From positions 1 through 13,936 of the forward strand of contig JAEUIK010000652.1 in NCBI GenBank assembly GCA_016793185.1: DNA of 13,936 nt. The letters are read 5' to 3'. The notes under the pieces were generated by a model. That model did no database searches, was not told the origin of the DNA, and saw only the letters and a list, made by a program, of their open reading frames with translations. The stretch comes from Planctomycetaceae bacterium (GTDB lineage: Bacteria; Planctomycetota; Planctomycetia; Pirellulales; JAEUIK01). The position numbers and the translations under genes were made by a program. Of the stretch, positions 12,745 through 13,936 are shown piece by piece. Position 1 is the first letter of the stretch. Each line of letters opens with the position of its first letter.

Positions 12745-13936
12745 GTGAGTCCAATCGTAACCATTCTGCTGACGGCCGGCATCACCTTCGCCTTGGCCGT
12801 GGTGCTGTTGAAGCTGATCGACTACCTGCGGCAAACCGATGCCGCCCAGCGGGCCAAGTCGCTGATCGATCGGGCCGAAACCGAGATCGAGAACCGCCGC
12901 AAAGAAGCCCAGCTCGAGCTCAAGGAGCAGGCGCTGCAGCAGCGGGCCGAGGCCGAGCGCGAGTTGGCCAAGTTCCGCCAGGAGCTGCACGAACGCGACC
13001 GCCAGCTCGACAAGCGCCAGGATGCCCTCGACCAACAGGCCGAGCAGCTCCGCAAGCAAGAGAAGATGGTCGAGAACAGCCAGCGGAAGCTGGCCGAGAA
13101 GATCGAGGATTCCCAGCGCCGGGGCGAGGAACTGACTAAGCTGCTCGATATGCAGCGGCAGACGCTGCATCAATTGAGCGGGCTGAATCGGGAAGAGGCC
13201 ACCCAACGGCTGCTCGGTTCGCTCGAGCAGGAGCTGCAGCGCGAGATGGGGGCCTTGATCGCCAAACGCGACAAGCAGCTCGCGGCCGAGTGCGAGCAGC
13301 ACGCGCGCGAGGTCTTGATCACCACCTTGCAGCGTTATGCCGCCGCGCATACTGCCGAAACGACGACGAGCACGGTCGACATCCCGAACGACGAGATGAA
13401 GGGACGCATCATCGGCCGCGAGGGGCGCAACATTCGCGCCTTCGAAAAGGCCACCGGCGTCGATGTGATCATCGACGACACGCCGGGCGTGGTTATCGTC
13501 AGCGGCTTCGACATGGTCCGCCGCGAGGTAGCCCGCCAGTCGCTCGCCAAACTCATTACCGACGGCCGGATTCATCCGGCCCGGATCGAGGAGGTCGTCG
13601 CCGAAACGCAGGCCGAACTCGACGTCCATCTGCAAAAGCTCGGCCAGGAAGCGGCGCTCGAGGCCGACGTTCCCGGACTGCACGAGCGCGTCATCCATCT
13701 GCTCGGCAGGCTGCGCTTCCGCACCAGCTACAGCCAGAACGTGCTCCGGCATTCGATCGAGGTCGCCTTCATCTCGGGCATGATCGCCGAAGAGATCGGG
13801 CTCGACGCGGCCTTGGCCCGGCGCTGCGGGCTGCTGCACGACATCGGCAAGGCGGCCGATCACGAAGCCGAGGGAGGACATCCCAAGATCGGCGCCGACC
13901 TGCTCAAGCGCTACGGCGAACGTCCCGAAGTGGTCC
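12745..13936 (+). CDS. rny: Ribonuclease Y (RNase Y), 3' end outside the window
   Basis: Membrane-anchored endoribonuclease that starts bulk mRNA decay. 397 residues are visible. An N-terminal membrane span (about 4-25, [20 protein letters not shown]) is followed by a long Glu/Gln/Arg-rich coiled coil (about 30-200). The KH RNA-binding domain (about 212-275) contains the GxxG loop GREG at 224-227 in [16 protein letters not shown]. The HD phosphohydrolase domain begins with RHSIEVAF (His336) and the metal-binding pair His365-Asp366 in [17 protein letters not shown]. The window ends shortly after, so about 120 residues are missing. The GTG start at 12745 is fixed by an in-frame stop at 12703-12705 and by GGGAG at 12734-12738. 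No ATG is available at the right place. The gene follows a long structured spacer, which may hold its control elements. Confidence 0.96.
   Translation, partial: MSPIVTILLTAGITFALAVVLLKLIDYLRQTDAAQRAKSLIDRAETEIENRRKEAQLELKEQALQQRAEAERELAKFRQELHERDRQLDKRQDALDQQAEQLRKQEKMVENSQRKLAEKIEDSQRRGEELTKLLDMQRQTLHQLSGLNREEATQRLLGSLEQELQREMGALIAKRDKQLAAECEQHAREVLITTLQRYAAAHTAETTTSTVDIPNDEMKGRIIGREGRNIRAFEKATGVDVIIDDTPGVVIVSGFDMVRREVARQSLAKLITDGRIHPARIEEVVAETQAELDVHLQKLGQEAALEADVPGLHERVIHLLGRLRFRTSYSQNVLRHSIEVAFISGMIAEEIGLDAALARRCGLLHDIGKAADHEAEGGHPKIGADLLKRYGERPEVV

Noticed and set aside
12468..13139. Plus-strand open frame of 223 residues
   Set aside because: It overlaps the start of rny in another frame, is Arg/Ala-rich and has no domain.
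12343..13881. Minus-strand open frame of 512 residues
   Set aside because: It is antisense to rny; the Leu-rich stretch is the mirror of the coiled coil's Glu/Gln/Lys codons.

Overview
The window is GC-rich chromosomal DNA with tightly packed, mostly housekeeping genes and no sign of phage, IS, CRISPR, tRNA or rRNA. Protein style points to a planctomycete, most likely a relative of Pirellula or Blastopirellula. The evidence is an ECF sigma factor paired with an Ala/Pro-rich membrane anti-sigma protein, a 289-residue protein of a type I associate with planctomycetes, and RNase Y with a GTG start. That placement is inference from sequence style, since no rRNA is present.

Layout: (1) 1-1554, minus strand: membrane sensor histidine kinase with eight predicted membrane spans, cut off at the window edge before its last ATP-binding box. 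(2) 1555-2080: a gene-free stretch with several hairpins and a very strong plus-strand intrinsic terminator, although no plus-strand gene lies before it. (3) 2081-5025, plus strand: ECF sigma factor, its likely membrane anti-sigma partner, and a small CDGSH iron-sulfur protein. (4) 5026-5381: a 356-base spacer with a candidate promoter, then a conserved protein of unknown function (5382-6251). (5) 6283-7416, minus strand: SppA-type signal peptide peptidase, convergent with the unknown gene. (6) 7742-9722, plus strand: a sugar-phosphate isomerase/epimerase-like TIM barrel, then TruD. (7) 9719-11829, minus strand: tilS followed by a D-Ala-D-Ala-ligase-like ATP-grasp enzyme. The truD and ATP-grasp genes share one CTAG as both stop codons. 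(8) 11830-12744: a long spacer with back-to-back candidate promoters and many perfect hairpins, containing at best one doubtful small gene. (9) 12745 to the end, plus strand: rny (RNase Y), running off the window inside its HD domain.

Functional themes: signal sensing and transcription control on the left (kinase, sigma, anti-sigma); RNA modification and turnover on the right (TruD, TilS, RNase Y); membrane proteolysis (SppA) and a possible cell-wall ligase between them. I do not see a clear new multi-gene system. The parts most worth a second look are the two structured non-coding stretches (about 1700-1990 and 11940-12740), the very long extracytoplasmic part of the anti-sigma protein, and the unknown protein at 5382-6251.
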